From Rutstroemia sp. NJR-2017a BVV2 (Eukaryota > Ascomycota > Leotiomycetes > Helotiales > Rutstroemiaceae), in the NCBI GenBank assembly GCA_002946415.1, contig NJPS01000024.1, forward strand, positions 1 through 64,000: DNA of 64,000 bases, in the 5' to 3' direction. The notes below the pieces were generated by a model. The model did not search any database and was not told the origin of the DNA. It worked only from the letters and a program-made list of their open reading frames with translations. Positions 10,510 to 23,423 of this stretch are shown here, piece after piece. The position numbers and the translations under genes are program-made. The first letter of the stretch is position 1; each line of letters opens with the position of its first letter.

Positions 10510-10759
10510 CTTTATGGTATAAATTAGAAGATAATTAAATTAGAATTTTCTTAGTTTTATCAAATTTTTATTTTTTATTTATTTATTTTCTTTATTTAGA
10601 ATTAGTTTCTTATTATTTTTTGATATTATTTAATTTATAAATATATTCAAAATATTACTATTACTTAGCTACTAATAACTAGTTACTAACTAATTTATTA
10701 TAGTTTTAGATTTAAAAAGGTTGTTAAAATAATAAATTAATTAATTAATAAATCTAAAA
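10510..10759 (+). mobile_element. LINE 3'-end fragment, RIP-degraded
   Basis: A short 5'-truncated copy of the LINE tail. It carries the shared terminal segment (a TTAGATTTAAAAAGGTTGTT-like block followed by an (ATTA)n tail near 10700-10755), seen also at ~18590, ~20975, ~21940 and, in reverse, at ~11360-11420. No coding capacity. Confidence 0.55.
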
Positions 10760-11343
10760 ATAATATGAAGTTTTTTAATTTTAATATTAATTTTAATTAT
10801 TCAAATCTAATTTTTTATATATCTCTTAATTTCTATTTTAGTAATAAATAATATTATTATTAATTTTCTTTATTTAATAATTCTATTTTCTATTAAAGAT
10901 AATTAATATAGAATATTAATTGATTTTAAATTTAAATTAGAATTAAAAGTTTTTAATTTATTTAAAACTAGTTTTATTTTATAAAATATATTGAAGTTCT
11001 AAATAAAGATTTTATAAAGAATTATTTTATATTAAAATTTATCTTTTAAATATAATTTAAAAGTAATTAAATATTTCTAAATAGCTTTTTCCTTAAATAG
11101 AAAATCAGAAGTAAAAAAGATAATTATAATAAATATTAGATTCTTTTTATTATTAATAATAGTAATTAAGAAAATTATTAATTTTTTAATATTTATATCT
11201 AAAAAGGTTTTATTAATAATATTTTATAAAATTAGTATCCAGAAAAGAATATTAAGATTTTAAACTAAAATTAATTGATTTTGGATTTTGGATTTTAGTT
11301 TTTTTAATAATTTTATTAATACTAATTTAATTTCCAAGATTAT

Positions 11344-11357
11344 TATTATTATCTATT
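11344..11357. repeat. Left target-site duplication of the full-length LINE
   Basis: The 14 bp TATTATTATCTATT here recurs exactly at 17191-17204, and the two copies bracket the 5.8 kb element. The flanking old-LINE sequence is continuous when the element and one copy are removed. Confidence 0.75.
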
Positions 11358-11890
11358 GATTGATTGATTGATTAATTGATTTATCATTTTAACGACCTTT
11401 TTGAGTCTAAGACTATAGTAGGTCGGCTAGCGGCTGAAGGCCGCTAGCAGCTAAATATAAGTAGTGTTGAAATACATTTTTAAACCAAATAGTATCAAGA
11501 GATGATGAGGAACTAGTCCTAGTAAATGAAAATAACTAAAATAATGAAAATATCAATTTGATAAAAAATGAAAATAAAATTATTCTAATTTAAATATCCA
11601 ATCTAATCCTCAACTAGCTCTCGAGCTAGATGATATTTTCGGGTACAAATTTTTGTCTCGCTTAAATAAGCGATACTAGCTTCGATTCCGGGGATAGTAT
11701 TAAGAAGAAGTAGAAGTGATAAGTAATTTGTAGCTAATTTGTCTTTTAGCTTGCTCCGAGCTAAACTAAAATGGGAACAACTTAAAAGTAAGTATTCAGA
11801 AGTCTCTTTGGCCCTATAAATACATTTATTAGTACTAGTATATTCTAATAAATATAGATATGATTTTAAATAACCGTGTCTGATTTTCAA

Positions 11891-12655
11891 TTAGAAGAAA
11901 GCGCTAGTAGTAGCTCTTTTAGTTGAATTTGGGATTTGGATACGATTTCGAGAAGTAGGTTTAAAAATTTTTAAATAACTAGTCGAGCTAAGCAAGCTAG
12001 CTTCCGATATAGTTTCCAAAGTTTTTAAAAGAGATTCTGACCACTCCTGATTTTTAATTTGCTTAATTTGAGCTCCCAAATAGTTGAGACTAGTTATTTG
12101 GGTTGCCGGGTCCATTTTAGTCCCCGATTTGGCTAGTAGATCCGCTTTTTCGTTGCCTAGCATCTCGAAATAGCCTGGAACCTAAGCTAATTTGATTTTA
12201 GCTCCTTTTCTGACTATTTCTCGGCTAGCTTCGTATACTAGTACTACTTGATTTTGCCCTGGTTTATCACTAAGTGATTTTAACCTTTGTAAAACAGCTT
12301 GATTATCTGAGAAAATAGTGAATTCTTGATCTTTTTGAGCTATTTCGCTTACTAGCTTAATTCCTTCGGCTATTCCGGCTAGTTCGCCGTTATAAACTAG
12401 CTGACTAGTCCCAATATTCCAACTAGATCCCTGGATTAGCTTCTGGTTGGAGTTAAAAAGAACTAGACCGATTCCGATTTCTTTTTGATCTACTACTTCT
12501 GATCTATCTGTATAGATTGAGTACTGGTTCGGGGCTAGCAAAATAGCCGAGTTTTTATGATTTTCAGCTTCTAACTCTTTAGATAGCTTACTAATTTCAA
12601 CCGAATAAGGAATAGTTGCCCAAGGTGGAAATTTAAAAGAACTAATTAATTCCAA
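11891..12655 (-). pseudogene. LINE RNase H domain, broken
   Basis: The reverse strand shows RNase H landmarks: IYTDRSE (first Asp), a YNGELAGIAEGI segment (Glu), IFSDNQAVLQRL (Asp) and GNEKADLLAKSG (last Asp). A stop falls at 12181-12183, where the family has Trp before 'VPG'. This is the ribonuclease H of the 11358-17190 LINE, removing RNA from the RNA-DNA hybrid in active elements; here it cannot be made as one protein. Confidence 0.8.
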
Positions 12656-13183
12656 GTATTGAAAGTAAACTAACGGGTGTATTGAGTGTCTAATTCGCTT
12701 TATTTGGGTTATTTTGACTAGTTCTTTTTGGGTTGGTGCTGAATAGTCCTGGAACTGATTATTAGCCTTCGGTTTAGCCCAAATTTCTTTGAAAATTAGA
12801 TGATTTTCAGCTATTTTGAGAGTTCTGAATATATATTGGCGGCTAGCAGCATTTAAGCGAGTCTGGGGAGATGCTAATACAGCTTCTATTTCTATAGGAA
12901 CTATTGGACTAGTTCTAAATACCTCAAGGATTTTCCGAAGAGCTAAATTTTGTAAATATTGGAATTGAGTTTTAAATTTAGTTTATTCTTTCTATTATAT
13001 AGGGGATCTATAGTCTGAGATGCTGGTGATACAAGCGATATATAGTTGGTATATTACAAAAGGTGAAAGTCCATTTTCGGTATTAGCTAATCGATTAGCT
13101 CTCAAAAAAGCTGATTTAGCTTAACTAATTCTGGTTGAGATATACTAGTTGAAGCTTAAAGTATTATCAAACCAGATACCTAG

Positions 13184-14368
13184 TTATTTCACTACTTTTG
13201 AAGGTTGTATTGATTGATTATTCGGTAAATTAACCGAATTAGTCTCAATAGTTCTTTGTTTACCCCCGAAAAAGTAAATTAGTTCTGTTTTTACTAAATC
13301 GAATTCGATACTACTAACTTCTCCCAAGGTATATAACTTGCTAGCTTCTCTTTCTAGGATCTTGTAGTTCTTTTTGAGACTAGTTGAGTTAGTAGCTAGC
13401 GCGATATCATCTATATATAACCAGATTGAGATAGAAATCAATGGAAAAAGTTCTTTAATATAAATTAAAAAGAGAATCGGTGAGATTAGATTACCCTAAG
13501 GGATACTAGTTGAAATAGACTGGAATTGCTCGATTTAGCTGTCGAAACTTAAACAAAGTAGTCGGTATTCCAAGAAGTAACTAATCCAAGCAATTAAGCT
13601 AATTAGTAGTTTTAATTTTTTTAAAATAGCTAATAGCTGGTTTTTTGAGATATAGTCGAAAGCTCCTTTAATATCCAAGAATAAAACCGATATTTTATAT
13701 CCTTTTAAATAATTTTCTTGAACCTTATTTGCTAGTAGTAATCCGGTATCGATAGCTGATTTTTTAAATCTTCTACCAATTTGGGAGTTATATAGCAAGC
13801 TAGTTATTTCGGCTAAATAACCTAGTCTTTTTGCTAGTATTCTCTCGCTAATTTTGCTTAAACAGTTGAGAAGTGAGATTACTCTATAAGTTTTTGGAAC
13901 TAAATAATCAGGTTTAGCTAGTTTTTTAAGAATAGCTCTAGTTGCTTATCTCCAGTATCGGGGGTGATATCCAAGGTCGATTAGGTAAGCAAAAACCTTA
14001 TAAAATATCTCAGGAATAGCTAAATAAGCTTTATTGATAATTTCTTGAGTAATTCCATCAGGACCTAGTATTTTCCCTTTGATTTTAGTTGAGCAGACTA
14101 GTGCTAATTCGGTGCTAGCTAGCTTAGGCCAACTCCAATTTATTGCTTTATACCCTTCCCAATTAGGACTAGTCGAACTAGGAGGTTGGGGAAAGAGAGT
14201 AGTTCTCAAAATAGCTTCTTTCTCTTTAAAACTAGTTTTATTTAAAATTGCTGAAAGAGATCGGTTCGAATAGAATTTAGTATAGCTAAAAGCTTTAAAT
14301 ATTGATTTAGAATTATTATTTTCAAGAAAAGCATTCCAATAATCCTTTTTAGCTAGTTTTATCTTCAA
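13184..14368 (-). pseudogene. LINE reverse transcriptase domain, broken
   Basis: Reverse-strand segments show non-LTR reverse transcriptase motifs in order: GPDGITQEIINKA (14060 region), VLFLDIKGAFDYISKNQLL (~13660, the first catalytic Asp box) and IWLYIDDIALATNS (~13400, the YxDD box). Stops and frame breaks separate them. The palm-domain Asp residues are still readable. It belongs to the 11358-17190 element. Confidence 0.85.
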
Positions 14369-17190
14369 AAAGTACTGATTCCGAACTAATCGATACTGTT
14401 CTTGATAAAAACCTTGACTAACTTGGTTATTTTGGATTTTTAATTTTCTCTGAGCTAGTAGTATCGATTTCCTTAGCTCTTTTAGCTCTGGAGTCTACCA
14501 AGGTTTTGCTTTTAGACTAGGTTTAGTCTTGGGAATAGCTTTGCTAGCTGCTAGCTGAACTAATAAGGATAGTTTCGAACTAATCGATTCCAGATAATTT
14601 TGTATAACCTCATCTAATTTCAGGTCTAGCCAAGTGAAATTAGGAAAGGGACTAGTTAAAATAATCGATTCTTTTGTAATTTTGACTAAATAGTCTGAAA
14701 ATAGCTCCTAATCTGCTAATTTGATATTAAAATGAGTACTAGCTACTTTTAGTCTATTTGGAGGTACTAGCTCCTTTTTTCCTTTCAAAATAAATAAAAT
14801 TAGCAAATAATCAGATTCTAGGTCAGCTAGTATTTGCTAATCATCAATATATCTAGCTAACATTTGTATAGCTAGTGTAAGATCTAAAACTGACTTGCTA
14901 GCTCCTCTAAAAAATATAATAGTTCTAGATTTATTAATTAGTTTCAAGTTTTGCTTTTCTATCTATTGAACTAACTTAGTACTAACTTGATTACTTCGAT
15001 TATTCAGGTTCTATCAAGGATAATAGAAGTTAAAATCACCCAAAATAAATGAATTAGTCGAAATAATCCTAGATAGTAAGCTTCTTTCCACTGTTTTAAT
15101 CGAAATTCCTTCGATTTAGCTAGTTTCGTTATAAATATTAACTAGTTCGAGTATATTGTTTTCTTCGGCTATTAATAGGATTAGTAGGTCAAGATCGATA
15201 CTCGAAAGAGCTAGTATGATATTAGGTATATAGGTCTTCGAGATATAAGTAAATATTCGAGGTCTGATTCCTATAGTAGCTGAAAGGATTTGATTAAAAC
15301 TACTATAAGAAATCGATCAACTATTTGAGTAATCTGGATTTTCACTTATAATCCAAGGCTCTTGGATTAATAATAAATCGATTTTTAACTTAATAGCTAA
15401 CTATAATACTGATTTAGTTATAGCCGAACTTCGATTTAGATTCACTTAGAGGATTCGAGTATTTGTGCTAATTATAGGCTAGTTCCTTTAATAACCTTAT
15501 ATATTTTATACTCTTTAAAAGTGGAAATATAATTATTTTTGCAGTTAATATATTTTGGTGCTAAATAGGAACATTTTTGGCTGTTTTGATTACAAATCGA
15601 GTAGTAATACTAGTTAGTAGTATAAGGTTCGCTATAGAGACTATATTTAGTCTCTTTTTGACAAAATTTGGCTAAATATCCAAATCCTTGGTATTTAGTA
15701 TACTAAGTAGATCTAGAAGTAGTAAGAAGCTTTTCAGCTCTAATACTAATTCCAACTATCCAAACTCGGTTTCTTATATATCTCTCGATTTCTGCTTTAG
15801 TAGTAAAGGATACTACTACTGATTCTCCTCGCTTAATAGCTCGATTTTCTGCTAAGGATAGTTAATATAGTATACTAATTGGTTTTAAATTCAGATTAGA
15901 ATTAAAAGTCTTTAGTTCATCTAGTACTAACTCCATTTTGTAAGGTATATTGAAATCCTGAATTGGGATACTATAGAATACTACTTTATATCAAGGTTCA
16001 TCTTTTAAATATAATTTAAAAGTAATTAAATACTCCCAAATAACTCTTTTCTCAAGTAGAAAATCAGAAGTAAATAGAGTAATTGTAATAATTACTAGAT
16101 TCTTCTTATTACTAGTAGTAGTAATCAAGGAGACTATTAATTCTTTAATACTTTTGTCTAAAAAGGCTTTATTGATAGTATTTCGTAAAGCTAGTACCGA
16201 GAAAGGGATATCGAGATCTCGAACCAAAATTAATCGATTTTGGATTTTAGCTTTTTTAGTAGTTTTATTGATACTAATCCAGTTTCCAGAGTTGCTATTA
16301 TTATCTACTAGTGCTACTAAGGCAAAAGAGGGTCTAGAGAATAATTTAGCCGAAGGAATAGTCGAAGTAGTAGTAATAGTAGTTGAGTTAGATTGGATTT
16401 GAGAAGGGTTTTTGAGAATTATAATATTAGCTTTGCTAATAGTGCTAGCTGCTTTTATTTTAGCTTCGATTTTTTATATAGTATATTCCAAATTATTAAT
16501 CTAAGAAGCTAGTTAATTGGTAACCTTTTATAGCTTTCCTGATTCAGTATATTCTCTAAATATCTCGATTAAATCGAGAATTTGAGTTTGTTTATTATAT
16601 GATTTAGTAGCTAAATATACTTTAACTAGCAAGTTATATATCTAGAGAATTTTAGCGCTAGCTAAGTCCGAAGTAGTTGGTTTAATAATAGAGAAACGGA
16701 TAATTTTGCTTGGTTTGGAAGAAGTAAAGGGATTAGCCTATTTCGGAAGATAGTAGATATTTCTACCAAGTCTAGTAGTAGTACTTATAGTAGTATTAAG
16801 TAGGTCCGAGCTGAAAATCTTATTTGGGCTAGATATATCCAAGTTTGGGTTGAAAATCGAAGTAATTGGTAATATAGGACTATTATCTATTTCTATATCG
16901 ATATTAATAAAAGGAGAAGATTAAATAGTAATACTACTAATAGGTCCAGAAGTATATTGATAAGTTAGGGTTGAAGGAGGTTCGATTTGGATAGGATTTT
17001 GGGAGATTGAAGTTCCCAAATCTATTATTTTGGCTGCAATAACGATATCTCGATAACTAGCAAGTATATTGCTAAACAGACTAGTAGATTCGATCCGCGG
17101 AAATATATATAGTCGGATTTTATATTGGGTTTGATGATTTTGGATTCGGAATCGTTTTTTTCAAATATTATCGTAACTTGAATTGAACTA

Positions 17191-17204
17191 TATTATTATC
17201 TATT
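17191..17204. repeat. Right target-site duplication of the full-length LINE
   Basis: Exact partner of the 14 bp repeat at 11344-11357, sitting just outside the 5' end of the element. Confidence 0.75.
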
Positions 17205-17723
17205 AATATTATTAAAATAAAAGAATATTTAGAAGATAATTTCGTTAAAGAAATAATCGAAATAATAATAATAATAGTTAAATTAAATTGAATTTAAAAA
17301 AAGTTTTTAAAAATTATAATATTAATCTTATTAATAATATTAGTTATTTTAGTTTTAACTTCGATTTTTTATATAATATATTCCAAATTATTAATTTGAG
17401 AAATTAGTTAATTAATAACTTTTTATATCTTTCTTAATTCGATATATTCTCGAATTATTTTGATTAAATCGAAAATTTAAATTTATTTATTATATAATTT
17501 AGTAATCGAATATATTTCAACTAACAAATTATATATTTAAAGAATTTTAGTATTAGTTAAATCTAAAATAATTAGTTTAATAATAGAAAAATAAATAATT
17601 TAGTTTAATTTAGATAAAATAAAGAGATTAATTTATTTAAAAAAATAATAAATATTTCTATTAAATCTAATAGTAATATTTATAATAATATTAAATAAAT
17701 TCGAATTAAAAATCTTATTTAAA

Positions 17724-18627
17724 AAACCAGAGCAAAATCAAGTAATATTAGTATATAAAGCTAGCTAAGAAATAGTTAGAAAAAGAGCTAAAATCAAATT
17801 AGCTTAGATTCCAAATTATTTCGAGATACTAGATAACGAAAAAGCGGATCTACTAGCCAAATTGGAGACTAAAATAGACCCGATAACCTAAATAACTAGT
17901 CTCAACTACTTAGGAGCTAAAATTAAACAAATTAAAAATCAAGAATAATCAGAATCTCTTTTAAAAACTTGGAAAACTATTTCGGAAGCTAACTTACTTA
18001 ACTCGACTAGTTATTTAAAAATTTTTAAACTTATTTCTCGAAATTGTATTCAAATCCCAATCTCGACTAAAAGAACTACTATTAGTATCTTCTTTTAATT
18101 GAAAATTAGATATAGTTATTTAAAATTATATTTATATTTATTAGGATATACTAATACTAATAAATATATTTGTAAAGCTAAAGAGATCTCTAAATATTTA
18201 CTTTTAAGTTATTCTTATTTTAGTCTAGTTTGAAATAAACTAAAAGATAAACTAGTTATAAATTATTTATTACTTCTACTTCTTCTTAATACTATTTCTA
18301 GAATCGAAGCTAGTATTGCTTATTTAAATAAGATAAAAATCTATACTCGAAAATATTATCTAGCTCGAGAACTAATTGATAATTAAATTGGATATTTATA
18401 TTAGAATATTTTTATTTCTATTTTTATTAAATTGTTATCTTTATTAATTTAATTATTTTTATTTACCAGAATTAGTTCTTTACTATTTCTTGATACTATT
18501 TGGTTTAAAAAATATATTTAAATACTATTTATATTTAGCTATTAGTAGTCTTTAGCTACTAACCGATCTACTATAATCTTAGATTCAAAAAGATTGTTAA
18601 AATAATAAATTAATTAATTAATCAATT
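17724..18627 (+). mobile_element. 5'-truncated LINE insertion (RNase H to 3' end)
   Basis: A 904 bp plus-strand copy begins inside the RNase H region (matching reverse complement of ~12260) and runs to the LINE 3' tail. TTATTTAAA occurs at 17715-17723 and 18628-18636, a 9 bp target-site duplication. The host sequence (the older LINE) resumes without loss. The RNase H motif region reads with extra G-to-A and C-to-T changes relative to the younger copy. 5' truncation is the usual outcome of target-primed reverse transcription. Confidence 0.75.
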
Positions 18628-18999
18628 TTATTTAAATTAGATATATTTAAATTTAGATTGAAAATCGAAATACTTAATAATATAGAATTATTATCTATTT
18701 TTATATTAATATTAATTGAAGAAAAAAATCAAATAATAATATTATTAGTAAATTTAGAAATATATTGATAAATTGAAATTGAAAAAGATTTGATTTAGAT
18801 AAGATTTTAAAAAATTAAAATTCTTAAATTTACTATTTTAATCTCGATAATAATATCTTGATACAAAGTAAATATATTATTAAATAAATTAATAGATTCG
18901 ATTTATAAAAATATATATAGTTAGAGTTTATATTAGATTTAATAATTTTGAATTCAGAATTATTTTTTCAAATATTTTTTTCTTCTTTTATTAAAAAAT

Positions 19000-19765
19000 T
19001 GAATTATAATATTAGCTTTATTATTAATATTAATTATTTTGATTTTAATTTCGATTTTTTATATAATATATTCCAAATTATTAATTTAAGAAACTAATTA
19101 ATTAATAACTTTTTATAGTTTTTCTAATTTAATATATTCTCTAAATATCTCGATTAAATTAAAAATTTAAATTTATTTATTATATAATTTAGTAATTAAA
19201 TATACTTTAACTAATAAATTATATATTCGAAGAATTTTAATATTAATCAGATTTAGAATAATTAGTTTAATAATAAAAAAATAAATAGTTTTATTTAATT
19301 TAAATAAAATAAAAAAATTAACTTATTTAGAAAAATAATATATATTTCTATTAAATCTAATAATAATATTCATAATAATATTAAATAAATATAAACTGAA
19401 AATTTTATTTAAATTAGATATAACCAAATTTGAATTAAAAATCGAAGTAATTAATAAAATAAAATTATTATTTATTTTTATATTAATATTAATAAAAGAA
19501 GAAAATCGAATAATATTATTACTAATAAATTCAGAAATATATTAATAAGTTGAAATTGAAAAAAATTTGATTTAGATAGAATTTTGAGAAATTTAAATTT
19601 TCGAATTTATTATTTTAACTATAATAATAATATCTCGATAACTAATATATATATTATTAAATAGATTAGTAAATTCAATTTATAAAATTATATATAATTA
19701 GATTTTATATTGAGTTTGATGATTTTGAATTCGGAATTATTTTTTTTCAAATATTTTTTATTTTA
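19000..19765 (-). mobile_element. LINE 5'/ORF1 fragment, RIP-degraded
   Basis: Collinear with ~16420-17165 of the younger copy in the same orientation, including the block ending in the element's 5' sequence (TTTTTTTTCAAATATT near 19745). Heavily AT-shifted with no surviving frame. Confidence 0.55.
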
Positions 19766-19769
19766 TTAT

Positions 19770-21005
19770 TAGAGAATTATTTATTTTAAATTATTATTTT
19801 TTATTTAATTGAAATTTGTAAATTTTTTAAAAAATTAGAAATTGAAAATTATAAAAATTTAATTATTTTATTAACTTTAAATAAATATTTGATTTATATA
19901 GATAAATTAAAATTAATAAATTAAAAAGAAATCAAAATTAATTTAACTTTTTTAAATTTAATTAGAAACTAATTTAAAAATCTAATTAAAATATTAGAAT
20001 TAATTAATTAATTTATAAAAATAAATTAATCGAAATAATTGAAAAAATCAAGTTAATAAATAAAATAATTTAAAAAAATCAAAAATTCATTATTTTCTTT
20101 AATAATTAAATTATTTTATAAAGATTAAAAATATTTAATAATAAATTTTAATAAAATCAAATAATATTAACTTATAAAACAAAAAAAAAAAAAAAATTTA
20201 AAATTAAACTAATTTAAATTTTATATTATTTCGAAATATTAAATAATAAAAAAACAAATTTTTTTATTAAATCGAGAATAAAATAAATCTTTTAACTAAT
20301 ATAATTAGTTTTAATTATTTAAAATTTAAAATTAAATAAATTAAAAATCAAAAATAATTTTAATTTTTTTCTAAAACTTTCAAAATTAATTTATTTAATT
20401 TAATTAGTTATTTAAAAATTTTAAATCTTTTTTTCAAAATCGAATTCAAATTCCAAAATCAATTAAAAAAGTTATTATTAATATTTTTTATTAATTAAAA
20501 ATTAAATATAATTATTTATAATTATATTTATATTTATTAAAATATATTAATAATAATAAATATATTTATAAAACTAAAGAAACTTCTAAATATCTATTTT
20601 TAAATTATTCTCTTTTTAATTCAGTTTAGATTATATTAAAAGATAATTTAATTATAAATTTTTATTATTTCTATTTCTTTTTAATATTAATTTCGATTCT
20701 GAATTTAATATTATTTATTTAAATAAAATAAATATCTATATTCGAAAATATTATTTAGTTTGTAAATTAGAAGATAATTAAATTAACTTATTAAATTAGA
20801 TTAATTTTATTTTTATTTTTATTAAATTATTATTTTCCTTTTATTTTATTTTTATTATTTAGAATTAATTTCTTATTATTTTTTAATATTACTTAGTTTA
20901 AAAATATATTTAAAATATTACTATTATTTAATTATTAATAATTAATAATTAATTAATTTATTATAATTTTAGATTCAAAAAAATTATTAAAATAATAAAT
21001 TAATT
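19770..21005 (+). mobile_element. LINE 3'-half fragment, RIP-degraded
   Basis: Plus-strand copy matching the RNase H domain through the 3' tail (reverse complement of ~12640-11360). The spacing of AT-converted motifs is retained: a 'GATTTATATAGATAAATTA' block at ~19893 corresponds to the RNase H first-Asp region, and the tail with (TTAA)n is at ~20995. It cannot encode protein. Confidence 0.55.
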
Positions 21006-21560
21006 AATTATATATATTTAGAGAATTTTCATATTAATTAAATTCAAAATAATTAATTTAATAATAAAGAAATAATTTATTTTTATTTATTTATAAAAGA
21101 TAAAGAAATTAATTTATTTAGAAAAATAATAAGTATTTTTATTAAATCTAATAATTATAATTATAATAATATTAAATAAATCTAAATTGAAAATCTCATT
21201 AAAACTAAATATATTTAAATTTAAATTAAAAATCAAAGTAATTAATAATAAGAAATTATTATTTATTTTTATATTAATATTAATAAAAAAATATAATCAA
21301 ATATTAATATTAATAATAAATTTAGAAATATATTAATAAATTAATATTAAAGAAAGTTCGATTTAAGAAAAATTTTAAAAATATTTTATTATCTAAATTT
21401 TAATTTTAATTATTTTGATTATAATAATAATATTTTGATAACTATAAATTATAAAATTAAATAATCTAATAAATTTAATTTATTAAGATATAATTAATTA
21501 GATTTTATATTGGATTTGATAATTTTGAATTCGAAATTATTTATATTTAATATTTTTTAT
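21006..21560 (-). mobile_element. LINE 5'/ORF1 fragment, RIP-degraded
   Basis: Collinear with ~16640-17160 of the younger LINE, same orientation, starting at a TATATATTTAGAGAATTTT block. A further independent truncated copy, strongly AT-converted. Confidence 0.5.
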
Positions 21561-21823
21561 TTTATTAAAGAATTATAAAGAATAAAATTTATTTATAAAA
21601 TAATATTTAATTTTTTATTAAAAATAAAAAATATAATAAATAATTTCTAATTTAAAATTATAATAAGTAATTAAGTTAAATATAAATTATTTAAAATAAT
21701 AAAAATATTAAAAATATATTAATTATATTCTATTAAATAAATAGAAAATAATCTCGAAATTTATATAAATAGATATTATAATAATAATAAAAACAAAATT
21801 AATATAAATAATATAAATATAAA

Positions 21824-21965
21824 CTTTTTTATTATTTCTTAATATTATTTAATTTAAGAATATATTTAAAATATTATTATTATTTAGTTATTAATAATTA
21901 ACTATTAATTAATTTATTATAATTTTAGATTTAAAAAAATAATTAAAATAATAAATTAATTAATT
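21824..21965 (+). mobile_element. Very short LINE 3'-end insertion with target-site duplication
   Basis: About 142 bp of the LINE 3' end (conserved tail block at 21905-21965). AATATAAATATAA flanks it at 21810-21822 and 21966-21978, consistent with a 13 bp target-site duplication. In such AT-rich sequence a 13 bp match is less decisive than usual. Confidence 0.5.
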
Positions 21966-21979
21966 AATATAAATATAAG

Positions 21980-23200
<1,221 letters not shown>

Positions 23201-23423
23201 TTTATCCTTACTAAGTTCGAGCAAATAAAGTTCATAGCTTTTATCGCAAGCATGGGTGTGGGTCTAAACATATACCTACCGAATGGATGGATCTACAAGG
23301 CTACGGTTCACTTATGCACAATAACAACATAGTAATTACAACCGCACTACTCGTCATCCCTAAGATTGGAGTCCATTCGCCCACCTGCATAGTGAACCTT
23401 TGTAGACATTCGGTGCTTTCCAT

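Larger units (their letters stand above)
11358..17190 (-). mobile_element. Near full-length Tad1-like LINE retrotransposon (non-LTR), inactivated
   Basis: About 5.83 kb, reverse orientation, bounded by a 14 bp target-site duplication. In 5'-to-3' order on the minus strand it holds an ORF1/gag-like region (~17100-15600), an endonuclease region (~15500-14500, much decayed), reverse transcriptase (14368-13184), RNase H (12655-11891) and a terminal region with a Cys/His-type tail (11890-11603). It ends in a simple (AATC)n tail at ~11358-11385. Tad1-clade LINEs have this gag/EN-RT-RNH layout. Stops interrupt all frames; for example, a Trp codon before the RNase H 'GNEKADLLAK' motif has become TAG (12181-12186). 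It is clearly less AT-biased than the other copies, so it is the youngest here. Confidence 0.85.
10760..18985 (-). mobile_element. Older, heavily mutated Tad1-like LINE 5' fragment, split by two later insertions
   Basis: Three pieces are collinear with the 5'/ORF1 part of the better-preserved copy. 10760-11357 matches ~15720-16310, 17191-17723 matches ~16300-16830, and 18628-~18985 matches ~16820-17160. They are one old copy interrupted first by the full-length LINE at 11358-17190 and then by the truncated LINE at 17724-18627. Differences from the younger copy are overwhelmingly C-to-T and G-to-A, the RIP signature. No reading frame survives. Confidence 0.7.
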
